Source: Candidatus Methanomethylophilaceae archaeon (GTDB lineage Archaea > Thermoplasmatota > Thermoplasmata > Methanomassiliicoccales > Methanomethylophilaceae). Taken from it: DNA of 64,000 bases. The notes beneath the pieces were generated by a model. The model was not told where the DNA came from. It was given only the letters and a program-made list of their open reading frames with translations, and did not search any database. Numbering within the stretch: the stretch's first letter is position 1; the number at the start of each line of letters is the position of its first letter. Shown here one piece after another: positions 26,016 to 35,700 of the stretch. Location of the stretch: contig CALUOK010000012.1 of assembly GCA_944322255.1 (NCBI GenBank), positions 1 through 64,000 of the forward strand, given 5' to 3'. The position numbers were made by a program, and so were the translations under genes.

Positions 26016-26981
26016 ATGTCTGAGCCGTGGCACTCCTGCATAAGCGGGGAACTGAAGATGGTCGAGGAGCTTATGATGCACGACCTCGAGTCCGAGAACC
26101 CCGAACTCACGGAGATGTGCCAGTACGTCATATCGTCCGGAGGCAAGCGCCTCAGGCCCGCACTGTGCATCATGAGCTACGGCGCGGTGGGCGGCGAGGA
26201 CATGGACAAGCCGATCAAGGTCGGCGCGGCCTTCGAGATCATCCACAGCGCCACCCTGATCCACGACGACATCAACGACCAGGGCGAGATCAGGCGCGGA
26301 AGGAAGACCCTCCACAAGGAGTACACTATCAGCAAGGCCATCATCGCAGGGGACTACATGTTCGCCATGGGGTTCCGCCTCCTGGCAGCGGAGGCCCCTC
26401 AGATCGTCGACTACATAGTGGAGGCCTCGGCATCCATGGGTGCGGGGGAGTTCGTGCAGAAGGACTTCGAGCATGCCGCATCCGTCAGGGAGGAGGACTA
26501 CATCCGCATCATCACCGGCAAGACCGCCAAGCTCTTCGAGGCGGCCTCCAAGTCCGGTGTGGCCGTGGCCAACGCGGACAGCGCCATGCTGGAGGCCCTC
26601 GGCAACTACTCATTCTACATCGGCCTGGCGTTCCAGATCGTGGACGACACCCTGGACGTCACCGGGGACCCGCACAGCACCGGCAAGGCCGTCGGCACCG
26701 ACCTCATCGAGGGGAAGCCGACACTGCCCGTGATCTACGCCATGGAGGATCCCGTCCACGGGCCCAGGCTCGTGGAGCTCTTCGAGAAGCCCTACGTCAC
26801 CGTGGACGACGTCCATGAGGCGCTGGAGCTAATCCGCGCCACGGATGCCGTGGACAGGTGCCTCGGCAGGGCGGAGGAGTTCGTGGACCAGGCCGTCGGG
26901 TATCTGGACCAGGTGCCGGAATCCGTCTACAAGACGGCCCTTCTAGACCTCGCGCACTACATAGTGAGCAGGGACAGGTGA
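26016..26981 (+). CDS. idsA: Geranylgeranyl/polyprenyl diphosphate synthase (trans-type)
   Basis: Builds C15/C20 trans-prenyl diphosphates for archaeal lipids. GGKRLRP near residue 45, first aspartate-rich motif HDDINDQGEIRRG with DDxxD at about 86-90, second motif FQIVDDTLDVTGD, and a KGT-like lysine. The residues before the first motif (FEIIHSATLIHDD) are those that set product length; I would expect C15-C20 but cannot fix it. It is followed four bases later by a geranylgeranyl-reductase-type flavoprotein. Confidence 0.93.
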   Translation: MSEPWHSCISGELKMVEELMMHDLESENPELTEMCQYVISSGGKRLRPALCIMSYGAVGGEDMDKPIKVGAAFEIIHSATLIHDDINDQGEIRRGRKTLHKEYTISKAIIAGDYMFAMGFRLLAAEAPQIVDYIVEASASMGAGEFVQKDFEHAASVREEDYIRIITGKTAKLFEAASKSGVAVANADSAMLEALGNYSFYIGLAFQIVDDTLDVTGDPHSTGKAVGTDLIEGKPTLPVIYAMEDPVHGPRLVELFEKPYVTVDDVHEALELIRATDAVDRCLGRAEEFVDQAVGYLDQVPESVYKTALLDLAHYIVSRDR

Positions 26982-26985
26982 TTCC

Positions 26986-28077
26986 ATGGACAGAACAGAC
27001 GTCGACGTCCTAGTCGTGGGCTCCGGCCCCGCTGGCAGCACAACCGCCAGGTACGCCGCCATGGGCGGTGCCAGTGTCATGTTCATCGAGAGGCGCCCCG
27101 AGGTGGGCGTCCCGGTGAGGTGCGGCGAGTTCATGCCGTCCCTCGAGGAGGTGAAGTTCATGTTCCCGAACTACAGGGACGAGGACGACCTCTTCGACAT
27201 CCCCCAGGACCTCCGCTGCCTTGAGACACACGGCATCAAGCTGGTGGATCCCAAGGGCAAGGTCACGCTGCTGGAGCACGAGGGATACACCACCGACAGG
27301 GACCGCTTCGACCAGTACCTGGCGAAGCAGGCCGTGGAGGAGGGCGCCGTCCTGGAGAGGAACTGCCTGTTCAAGGGCATCGAGGGCGGGGTCGCGAAGA
27401 CCAGCCAGGGCGACGTGAGGTACAAGGTCATCGTCGGAGCCGACGGCCCGGGGTCCCGTGTGGCCAGGAGCCTGGGGCTTCCGAAGAACAGGAACCCGTA
27501 TCCCGCCGTCACGGCGCAGGTCAAGGGCGACTTCGAGCCCTACCTCTACATGTTCTTCGGTGACGTCGCACCCGGAGCGTACAGCTGGATCATCCCCAAG
27601 GACGGACGCGCCAACATCGGCGTCGGATTCTCCCCCAAGTTCTCCGACGGCAACCTGTCCGAGTACTTCGACAGGTTCGCCGAGAAGCGCGGGTTCAAGG
27701 TCGACATGAAGCTCGAGGGCAAGTACGTGCCCAGCGAGGGCCCCATCGCCAGGACAGTGTCCGGCAACGGCATGGTGGTGGGCGACGCAGCGGGACAGGT
27801 CATCTCCGTCAACGGAGGGGGCATCCCCCTGGCGATGATTGCCGGCCGCATCTGCGGGAAGGTCGCCGCCGCCAACATAACGTCGTCGAGCCCGCTGTCC
27901 GACTACGAGACCCAGTGGAGGCACGTCCTGGAGAAGCCACTGAAGACCGCCGCCTTCAACAAGAAGCTGGCGGACACGTTCGCCTTCAGGTCCGAGAGGA
28001 GCACGGTCATGTGCATGAACATCCTCGGCCAGAGGAGGATGGGCAACCTCATACGCTGCAAGCGCATCTTCCCCTGA
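26986..28077 (+). CDS. Geranylgeranyl reductase family flavoprotein
   Basis: FAD-binding GxGPAG motif in DVLVVGSGPAGSTTARYAA, the PxxVRCGEF motif (PVRCGEFMP), VIVGADGPGSRVAR and the second FAD motif GMVVGDAAGQVISVNGGGI. Members saturate the prenyl chains of archaeal lipids or respiratory prenyl carriers. At 363 residues it is a little shorter than many archaeal GGRs. Placement after fpo and idsA raises the possibility that it acts on the prenyl tail of a membrane electron carrier. Confidence 0.88.
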   Translation: MDRTDVDVLVVGSGPAGSTTARYAAMGGASVMFIERRPEVGVPVRCGEFMPSLEEVKFMFPNYRDEDDLFDIPQDLRCLETHGIKLVDPKGKVTLLEHEGYTTDRDRFDQYLAKQAVEEGAVLERNCLFKGIEGGVAKTSQGDVRYKVIVGADGPGSRVARSLGLPKNRNPYPAVTAQVKGDFEPYLYMFFGDVAPGAYSWIIPKDGRANIGVGFSPKFSDGNLSEYFDRFAEKRGFKVDMKLEGKYVPSEGPIARTVSGNGMVVGDAAGQVISVNGGGIPLAMIAGRICGKVAAANITSSSPLSDYETQWRHVLEKPLKTAAFNKKLADTFAFRSERSTVMCMNILGQRRMGNLIRCKRIFP

Positions 28078-28197
28078 TGCGGCCAGCTACCGGGCGGTTG
28101 TCTGTTGGCATTGTCCGATGACTTTGCTGTATCACACTTGATTGCGTTTGCTCATTCATGTCATCGATGTGCGTATATGCAATGGCGGACACGCCAT

Positions 28198-28656
28198 TCA
28201 CTTGCGTCTGCAGGCCTTCATGGGGGATCCGCAGATGGGGCACTCGGCCATCTTCTCCTTGTACCACTTCCTGCAGCCGATGCACTGGTAGTTCCACTTG
28301 ACGACCTTCTGTATCCCCTTCATCCCCACCGGCCTGAAGCCTATGCCCATGATGCGGGCCACGTTCTGGATCGAGTAGTCGTCGGACCAGATCGTCCCGC
28401 CCATGTCCAGGGCGAGGGCGAGGACGGTCATGTCCACAGGGGACAGCCTCCCCAGGTCGCCGCTCTTCCTCGCGGCCTCCTCCACCTTCGAGAGCGACTC
28501 CTTCGAGCAGTCCGAGACGTGCACCATGTCCCCCCACAGGGCCAGGCGCGGGTCGTCGTACTTCTCCAGCTCCCTGATGACGCCGGGAGGGCAGACGTGG
28601 TCCTCATCGGGGAGGGCGTCCATCGAGAAGAAGGCGGAGCTGTCGAGTACCAACAT
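28198..28656 (-). CDS. nob1: rRNA-processing endonuclease Nob1 (PIN domain plus zinc ribbon)
   Basis: A PIN-domain nuclease that matures the 3' end of 16S rRNA. The N-terminal MLVLDSSAFF carries the first catalytic aspartate (D5); SPVDMTVLALALDMGGTIWSDDY-type text holds the others. A C-terminal zinc ribbon has C125, C128, C139 and C142. Length 152 is normal. The ATG at 28656 is the family start; upstream in-frame sequence overlaps the divergent MFS gene. Confidence 0.93.
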   Translation of the reverse strand: MLVLDSSAFFSMDALPDEDHVCPPGVIRELEKYDDPRLALWGDMVHVSDCSKESLSKVEEAARKSGDLGRLSPVDMTVLALALDMGGTIWSDDYSIQNVARIMGIGFRPVGMKGIQKVVKWNYQCIGCRKWYKEKMAECPICGSPMKACRRK

Positions 28657-28737
28657 GGGACGGCGATGTCCATACCCGATGATAATGGATGCGGAGGGTT
28701 CCGATGGATATAACTCGGATGTCGCTTTCGGGCGGCC

Positions 28738-30144
28738 ATGGCGAAAGGCGGAGCGGCACTGCTCATAGCGACGATGGTCCTGGGCGTCCTGATGGACGGT
28801 ATCGACGGGAGCATCGTGAACGTCGCCCTGCCCTCGATAGCCCAGGCCTTCGGTACCGACACCAGTGTCGTGTCGTGGGTCACCATCAGCTACTTCCTGA
28901 TGCTGGCGGGCCTGCTCCTGCCCTTCGGGAGGATCGCGGACGCGGGGCACATCCGCAAGGTGTTCATGTCCGGGTTCGTCGTCTTCACAATCGGATCCCT
29001 GGCATGCGCCCTGTCCTCCTCGCTGCTCGTCCTGGTGGCGTCAAGGGTCGTACAGGGCGTGGGTGCGGCGGCTCTGGCGGCCGCGGCCCCCATGATATGC
29101 GTGAAGCTCCTCTCGTTGGAGCATCTAGGCAGGTCCCTGGGGATCATGACCGTGGCTTCGGCGATGGGTTTCGCCCTCGGTCCGGCCCTGGGCGGCTTCC
29201 TGGTGGGCGTGCTGTCGTGGCACTGGATATTCCTGATCAACATTCCGATAGGCATTCTGGGGGTCGTGCTCGGCTACCTCTCGCTCCCGGTGGAGGAGAC
29301 CCGGGAAGCGTCCGTGGACGTGAAGGGCGCGGTGCTCCTGTTCGCGGCGGTCGGTTTCGGTGTGTTCGCACTGGAGCGCATGTCGTATCCAGACGAGAGG
29401 GTGTACTGCCTGGCCTCAGCCGTCGCAACAGTGATCCTGCTGGCCCTGTACGTGGCGGAGAGCCTGAGGTCGCGGAACCCCCTGCTGGATCTGAGGCTGT
29501 TCCGCATCCGCGACCTGGACCTTACGCTGCTCTCGTACGTCATCATCAACCTGGTCTACATGGGGGTGCTGTACATCCTGCCGTTCTACATGGAGCTGGA
29601 GCTGGGCCTGTCCACGCTGCAGAGCGGTGTGCTTCTGCTGCTGCCGTCCCTGGTGTCCCTGACGCTGAACATCCCCATAGGCAGCTGTTCCGACAGGCGC
29701 GGGAGGAGGCCGTTCGCCATCGCGGCCACGGTGTTCGCCGTGGCGTACAGCGTGATGCTGTGCCTCGTCACCCCCGAAATGGGCGTGGCGCCGTTGGTCG
29801 TCGTCGCCATCCTCATCGGGCTGACATGGGGCTTCGGCGGTTCGTCCTCGTCCGGGCGCATAGTCGACTCCCTGGATCCAGAGGACAAGCCCATCGGGTC
29901 CTCCCTGATGACCTTCGTGATATACGTCGGGAGCACGATCGGCACAGCCCTGTTCGCGTCCCTCCTCACAACTGGAGGCGGCTCGGCGGGCGTGCCGATC
30001 GAGGAGCTGACCTCGGAAGCCTTCATGTCCGGGATGCTCTATGCCATGGTGTGGGCGACGGCCCTGTCTGTCGTGTCCCTGGTCGCGGCCTGGGCGGTGG
30101 ACGAGAGGAGGAGGTCCGTCCAGAACGGCCGGTCCGGCGCTTGA
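28738..30144 (+). CDS. MFS drug exporter-like protein (DHA2, 14-helix type)
   Basis: 468 residues with about fourteen hydrophobic segments. LDGIDGSIVNVALPSIA-type N-terminus (here MDGIDGSIVNVALPSI) is the motif D1 of the DHA2 family, RVVQGVGAAALAAAAP is the motif C-like region, and GPALGGFLVG the antiporter motif. The substrate is unknown. A TATA-like GGATATAAC (28702-28710) precedes it. Monocistronic, followed by a separate promoter. Confidence 0.88.
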   Translation: MAKGGAALLIATMVLGVLMDGIDGSIVNVALPSIAQAFGTDTSVVSWVTISYFLMLAGLLLPFGRIADAGHIRKVFMSGFVVFTIGSLACALSSSLLVLVASRVVQGVGAAALAAAAPMICVKLLSLEHLGRSLGIMTVASAMGFALGPALGGFLVGVLSWHWIFLINIPIGILGVVLGYLSLPVEETREASVDVKGAVLLFAAVGFGVFALERMSYPDERVYCLASAVATVILLALYVAESLRSRNPLLDLRLFRIRDLDLTLLSYVIINLVYMGVLYILPFYMELELGLSTLQSGVLLLLPSLVSLTLNIPIGSCSDRRGRRPFAIAATVFAVAYSVMLCLVTPEMGVAPLVVVAILIGLTWGFGGSSSSGRIVDSLDPEDKPIGSSLMTFVIYVGSTIGTALFASLLTTGGGSAGVPIEELTSEAFMSGMLYAMVWATALSVVSLVAAWAVDERRRSVQNGRSGA

Positions 30145-30147
30145 CCG

Positions 30148-30161
30148 CCCTAAAAAATATA
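30148..30161 (+). promoter_or_regulatory. TATA box of the carS-pyrE-udg-HAD operon
   Basis: CTAAAAAATATACA sits 35-48 bases before the carS ATG, and AGGTG is placed six bases before that ATG. The next three genes overlap or follow within four bases. Confidence 0.5.
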
Positions 30162-30195
30162 CATCCAGTCCGTCATTCCAGAGGCAGGTGTACCC

Positions 30196-30768
30196 ATGGA
30201 TGTCATCGGAGTCATCGTCATAATGTTCACGGGGCTCTGGCTCTTCCTTCCCGCCATGGTCCCCAACTCCGCGGCCGTCGTGTTCGGAGGGAAGACCAAG
30301 ATCGATTTCGGGAGGTCCTGGAGGGGGAAGAGGATCTTCGGGGACGGCAAGTCCTGGAGAGGCTTCTTCGGAGGGGCGCTGTCGGGCGCCCTCATCGGAC
30401 TGATCCTCATAGGCATCTCGTCCATCTGGGACCCGGAGGACTTCTGGGGCTACGGGCCGTTCTGGAGCAACGTCGGCGTGCTGTTCTGCCTGTCCTTCGG
30501 AGCGGTCCTCGGGGACCTGTGCGGGGCGTTCATAAAGCGCCGCCTGGGCATGGAGAGGGGGCAGAAGGCGCCCATCCTCGACCAGTACGACTTCGTCATA
30601 GGCGCGTTCCTAGTGACAGCCCTGTTCTTCCCGGACTGGGTCTACGCCAACTACATCGAGGGCTGGCACATCGCGGCCCTGATCTTCATCATAGTGATCA
30701 TGTTCGCAATCCACAGGATCGTGAACATCATAGGTTACAGGATGGGGCTCAAGAAGGAGCCCTGGTGA
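30196..30768 (+). CDS. carS: CDP-archaeol synthase
   Basis: Activates unsaturated archaetidic acid with CTP, a central step in archaeal phospholipid synthesis. Membrane protein with five or six helices; IDFGRSWRGKRIFGDGKSWRGFFGG and FGAVLGDLCGAFIKRRLG with LDQYDFVIGA are the conserved catalytic loops of the CarS/CdsA family. Length 190 is typical. Confidence 0.93.
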   Translation: MDVIGVIVIMFTGLWLFLPAMVPNSAAVVFGGKTKIDFGRSWRGKRIFGDGKSWRGFFGGALSGALIGLILIGISSIWDPEDFWGYGPFWSNVGVLFCLSFGAVLGDLCGAFIKRRLGMERGQKAPILDQYDFVIGAFLVTALFFPDWVYANYIEGWHIAALIFIIVIMFAIHRIVNIIGYRMGLKKEPW

Positions 30769-30772
30769 TTAC

Positions 30773-31300
30773 ATGAGCGAACTCTCAGAAGCGTTGAAAT
30801 CATGCGGCGCGCTGCAGTTCGGCGAGTTCACCCTCGCCTCCGGCGCCAAGAGCGACTACTACATCGACATCAAGAAGGCCAGCACCAACCCCGAGGTCCT
30901 GCGCCTCATAGCCAGGCTGATGGCCCAGAAGATGCGCGACGAGGGCATCCAGGCTGACAGGATCGCCGGAGTCGTCCTGGGGTCCGTCCCCCTGGCCACC
31001 GCGCTGGCCCTGGAGACCGGGATACCCTACGTGATGATCCGCAAGGAGAAGAAGGACCACGGCACCGGGAAGCTCATCGAGGGCGACCTGAACGCCGGCG
31101 ACAGGGTCCTGGTGGTGGAGGACGTCATCACCACCGCCGGTTCCAGCATCAAGGCCATCGGCACCCTCCGCGAGGCCGGGGCCGAGGTGAAGTACGTGAT
31201 CTCCGTCATCGACCGCGAGGGCGGCGGAGCGGAGAACCTCGCCGAGGCCGGAGTGGACTTCCGCCCCCTGGTAAAGGCCTCCGAACTGGTGAAGAGATGA
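30773..31300 (+). CDS. pyrE: Orotate phosphoribosyltransferase
   Basis: Makes orotidine monophosphate from orotate and PRPP. FGEFTLASGAKSDYYIDIKKA at the N-terminus, AGVVLGSVPLATALA, MIRKEKKDHGTGKLIEG, and the PRPP loop VLVVEDVITTAGSS. Length 175 is normal. Its last bases overlap the start of the uracil-DNA glycosylase gene by ATGA. Confidence 0.96.
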   Translation: MSELSEALKSCGALQFGEFTLASGAKSDYYIDIKKASTNPEVLRLIARLMAQKMRDEGIQADRIAGVVLGSVPLATALALETGIPYVMIRKEKKDHGTGKLIEGDLNAGDRVLVVEDVITTAGSSIKAIGTLREAGAEVKYVISVIDREGGGAENLAEAGVDFRPLVKASELVKR

Positions 31301-31827
31301 GGCCGGAGCCCGACTGCAGCCTGTGCGGCCTGCACAGGGGACGCACGACCATAGTCATGCCCGACGGCAACCCGTCCTACGGTGTCGTGTTCGTCGGGGA
31401 GGGCCCTGGGGAGTTCGAGGACCTGGAGGGCAGACCCTTCGTGGGACGCTCCGGGAAGATTCTGGACAACATGATGAGGGAGGCGGGGTTCGACAGGACC
31501 AAGGTCATGATCACCAACACGGTGAAGTGCCGTCCCCCCAACAACAGGGACCCGACGCCGGAGGAGATGGCCGCGTGCCGTCCGTTCCTGGAGTCGGAGC
31601 TGTACGACGCCAGGCTGGTGGTCGGTCTCGGCAAGTCCGCGTGCCGCGACCTGATGGGCTACGAGGGGCCGATGTCCGAGGTCGTCAACATACCCATGAC
31701 GATCAGGGTCCGCGACAGGGACATCGTGTTCATACCCACGTACCATCCGGCGGCCACGATCTACAACAAGGACTCGCGTGCGGCCCTCCAGGAGACCATG
31801 CGCGTCGTGGCGGAGTGGCTCAGATGA
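31297..31827 (+). CDS. Type 4 uracil-DNA glycosylase (FeS)
   Basis: Removes uracil from DNA. GEGPGEFEDLEGRPFVG (34-50) is the motif 1 of family 4; TNTVKCRPPNNRDPTPEE and the late THPAA-type motif (YHPAAT) complete the active site. Four cysteines (C7, C10, C78, C94) would hold a 4Fe-4S cluster. 176 residues. Coupled by ATGA overlaps to both neighbours. Confidence 0.93.
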   Translation: MRPEPDCSLCGLHRGRTTIVMPDGNPSYGVVFVGEGPGEFEDLEGRPFVGRSGKILDNMMREAGFDRTKVMITNTVKCRPPNNRDPTPEEMAACRPFLESELYDARLVVGLGKSACRDLMGYEGPMSEVVNIPMTIRVRDRDIVFIPTYHPAATIYNKDSRAALQETMRVVAEWLR

Positions 31828-32600
31828 GGTTCGGCGGGTTCATGATCGACATGGACGGCACCGTCTACAAGGGCGGCGACCCGATCCCCGGCGCCAAGGA
31901 GTTCATCTCCTTCCTGAAGGAGCAAGGCATCCCGTTCACGTTCCTGACCAACAACTCCGCCCACGGCAGGTCGTTCTACCTGCAGAAGCTGACACGTCTC
32001 GGCTTCGACGTGGGCATGGAGAACATCCTTACTTCGACGATCGCGACCATCAGGTACCTGCTTACCGAGCGTCCCGGGAAGACGGTGTATCCCGTCGCGG
32101 TTCCTGACGTGGTGGAGGAGATGCGCGCCGCCGGCGTCCCGCTGGTGGAGAAGGACCCGGACATCGTCGTCCTGACGTTCGACACCACGATAACCTACGA
32201 GAAGATCAACAACGCCTTCCACTTCCTGAACCAGGGATCGGAGCTCATCGCCACGCATCCCGACGACCTCTGCCCGACCGAGGACTCCTACGACATCGAC
32301 ATCGGACCGTTCATCAGGATGTTCGAGCAGATGTGCCAGACCACCGCCACGGTCATCGGGAAGCCCAACAGGCTGATGCTGGAGATGGCCGCCGGGGAGC
32401 TGGGGGTCCCGCCCGAGGACACGGTCATGGTGGGCGACAGGCTGACCACGGACATCGAGATGGCCGTCCGCGCCGGCACCCAGTCCATCCTGGTCCTGTC
32501 CGGGGAGACCGACAGGGCGATGCTGGCCAGATGGGGCAAGAACCCTACGGCAGTCGTCGAATCTGTGGCCGACATACCCGCAATGGTGCTGGGTGCCTGA
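31824..32600 (+). CDS. HAD-superfamily hydrolase, NagD/p-nitrophenylphosphatase-like
   Basis: HAD motif I is MIDMDGTVY (D9, D11), motif II FLTNNSAH, motif III lysine in TVIGKPNRLM and motif IV MVGDRLTTDIEM. The large cap between motifs II and III marks the NagD-like class IIA group, which acts on sugar phosphates, nucleotides or glycerol phosphates; the substrate is unknown. Last gene of the carS operon, followed by a C/T-rich stretch. Confidence 0.88.
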   Translation: MRFGGFMIDMDGTVYKGGDPIPGAKEFISFLKEQGIPFTFLTNNSAHGRSFYLQKLTRLGFDVGMENILTSTIATIRYLLTERPGKTVYPVAVPDVVEEMRAAGVPLVEKDPDIVVLTFDTTITYEKINNAFHFLNQGSELIATHPDDLCPTEDSYDIDIGPFIRMFEQMCQTTATVIGKPNRLMLEMAAGELGVPPEDTVMVGDRLTTDIEMAVRAGTQSILVLSGETDRAMLARWGKNPTAVVESVADIPAMVLGA

Positions 32601-32619
32601 GCGCGTCCGGCACCCCTCT

Positions 32620-32661
32620 TTCTTTAAACGTTTATATACGCGCATCCTATTCTTTAAACGT
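32620..32661 (+). repeat. Direct repeat TTCTTTAAACGT bracketing the smc TATA box
   Basis: Identical 12-mers at 32620-32631 and 32650-32661 are exactly 30 bases apart and flank TTTATATA (32631-32638). The second copy covers the expected transcription start. The symmetrical placement suggests a repressor or a cell-cycle regulator site for the condensin operon. Confidence 0.55.
32631..32638 (+). promoter_or_regulatory. TATA box of the smc-scpA-scpB operon
   Basis: TTTATATA, expected start near 32658, leaves a leader of about 110 bases before the TTG start. The leader contains a 6-bp hairpin CCGAGG/CCTCGG (32673-32694). Confidence 0.6.
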
Positions 32662-32767
32662 CGTGCGCGCGCCCGAGGAGTGAAGGGACCTCGGCCAGCG
32701 ACCGGACATGCACGGCGATGGGATGCGTCGGGGAGACCCGGGAGGCCCTTGGAAGGGGTGTAAGAGG

Positions 32768-35700
32768 TTGCATTTGAAAGCGGTCGAGATGGAGAACTTC
32801 AAATCGTTCGGCGGCAAGCTTGTAGTGCCGCTGATGGAGGGGTACACAGCAGTCACCGGGCCGAACGGCTCCGGGAAGTCGAACATAACGGACGCCATCC
32901 TGTTCGTTCTGGGTCCGAAGAGCTCCAAGGCGGTCCGCGCCGGGAAGCTCACCGACCTGATCTTCGACGGCGGGAAGTCCAAGGGGAAGGCGCCGTACAC
33001 AAAGGTGTCCCTCGTCTTCGACAACACCGACCGTCTCATGCCGTGGGACGACGACACCGTCAGGCTCACGCGCTACGTCAAGCTGTCCGACAACGGCACC
33101 GACTACAGCTCGTACTTCTACGTCAACGACCGCAAGTCCACCATGGGCGAGTTCGACGCGCTCCTCACGAAGGCGAGGATCAGCGCCGACGGGTACAACC
33201 TCGTCCAGCAGGGGGACGTGACGCGCATCGTCCAGATGGGCGCCATCGAGAGGAGGCGCATCATCGACGCCATATCCGGGATAGCCAGCTTCGACGCCGA
33301 CATCGAGAAGGCCAGGGGCGAGAGGGCCGAGGCGGAGACGAACCTGGACAGGATCGGCATCGTGGTGGAGGAGCTCAACCACCAGGTGGACCGTCTGGCC
33401 AAGGACCGCGAGGACGCCAGGGCCTACATCGCGGCGCAGGCCGCGCTCGAGATGGCCAGGGCCCAGTACTCCCACAGAAAGCTCCAGATGGAGCAGTCCA
33501 AGCTGGACAGCGTCTCCGACCAGATCTCCAGGCTGGAGGGCCGCATGGACTCCGACGTGGCCGCCAAGGCCGAGCTGGAGTCGGCGCGTGCCGAGAAGGA
33601 GCGCCAGATCTCCGAGAAGGAGGACGAGATCGCCTCCAAGATCGGGCCCGAGTACAAGGAGCTGAAGGCCAAGATCGAGCAGGCCAAGATCGACCTGGCC
33701 ACCAAGAGGGACCGCGTGGAGGCCGCGGAGGCCGACCTGGAGGAGCAGACGGGGTTCAAGACGAGCTTCGAGGACTCCATGGCGAGGAACAACGCCGAGG
33801 TCGTCAACCTCAGGCAGAACCGCGAGGACATAGTGTCCAGTCTCGCTGACGCCGAGTCCAGGCTGGAGGCCGCCAGGGCGGAGGAGACGGAGGTCTCCGA
33901 GGCCATCGCCGACACCGGCGGGGAGCAGATGGAGCTCCAGAAGGAGCTTGAGAGGGTTGAGGCCGACTTCGACGCCTGCTCGGCGGAGCTCAGGTCATCC
34001 CAGGGCAGGCTGGCCAAGGCGGAGGCCGCCTCGGACGAGGCGCACACCGCGTTCGCGAACCTGGACGAGAGGGTCCAGGGTATAGACTTCGAGATAAAGG
34101 ACGCCAAGTGGAGCCTCGACCAGATCAGGGCCGAGGCCGGACCCAGCACCGAGGACTTCGGGAACAGGATCCTGGAGGCCAAGCGCAGGGAGTCCGAGCT
34201 GGAGAAGCAGGAGTCCGAGCTGGACGCCGCCTACCGCAGGATAGACGCGGAGTACAACTCGCTCCAGGCCGAGAAGAGGGTGTCCGAGAGGATGAACCGC
34301 GGGAGCGCGGCCGTTGAGGCGATCCTGGCGCTCAGGAACCGCGGCGAGATGAAGGGGATACACGGCACCATCCAGGAGCTGGCCACAGTGGACAAGGGCT
34401 TCGAGACCGCGCTCTCCGTGGCCGCCGGCAGCAAGATGATGGCCGTCGTCGTGGACAACGACCAGGTGGCGGCCGACGCCATCGCCTACCTCAAGAAGGA
34501 GAAGCTCGGCCGCGTGACGTTCCTGCCCCTGACCAAGATGATGGGAGGCAAGCCCAGGGCCAAGGCGATCATGAGCGTCAAGGACTCCGAGGGTTACGCC
34601 ATCGACCTCATCGACTTCGACCAGAAGTACTACAACGCCTTCTGGTACGTCCTGGGCGACACGCTGGTCGTCAGGGACATGGACACCGCCCGCAGGATCA
34701 TGGGCGGAATCAGGATCGTGACCATGGGCGGGGAGCTGATCGAGGCCTCCGGAGCCATGGTGGGGGGCAACCTGAGCCAGCAGAACATGCTGAAGTTCGG
34801 CGCGGCCTCCGAGGACAAGCTCGCCGAGGTCGGCGAGAGGCTCAGGAAGGCCGGGGACGCCCTGGAGGACGTCCGCAGGAGGCTCCGCGAGGTCCGCGAC
34901 GAGATACGCGGCATCGACGACGAGATGAGGAAGGCCACATCCGGGGCCATGGAGCAGAGGGAGCAGATGGCCCAGCTCAAGGGCAGGGTCGCCGAGCTCG
35001 AGAAGACCCGCTCGGCCGCATCCGCGGAGATGAAGAACGCCAGGCAGAGGGTCGCCGACGCGGACGCCGAGCTGGAGTCCGCCAGGACCGCCTTCGGCGA
35101 CGTCTCCGAGAGGCTTACCGCGCTCACCGAGTCCAGGAACGGCATCAAGGCCCGCATGGCCGAGATTGCCCCGGCCGACCTGCAGAACAGGATCCAGGCC
35201 GTCAGGGAGAGGATCTACAGGCTGAAGGAGACCATCTCCGACTACAGGCTCCAGATCGGGGGCATCGACACCGAGGTCGCCGGGTACGGGAAGCAGAACG
35301 AGTCCCTGCAGATCCAGCTGGACTCCGTCAACCGCGCCATCGAGGACGACAGGCGCGCCATCGAGGAGAACACCGCCCTCATGGAGAGGGCCAGGATCGA
35401 CCTTGACGCACTCCGCGCCATCGAGGCGGAGATGGAGGGCGGCATCGAAGACCTCCGCAACCAGAAGGACGCGCTGGTCGCCGAGAAGTACCGCCTGGAC
35501 TCCGAGATCAGGGAGAAGGCCAAGGACATCGAGAACGCCCAGGCGACCCTGCAGTCCTTCAGGGCGCAGGCCATACAGCTTGAGCAGTCCGTCGAGGTCC
35601 TGAGGGCCGAGGTCGACGCGATAGAGATCGAGGTCGCCATGCCGATCCCCTCCGAGGAGGAGATCAGGCGCACCATCAGGGCCCAGGAGTCGGTCATATC

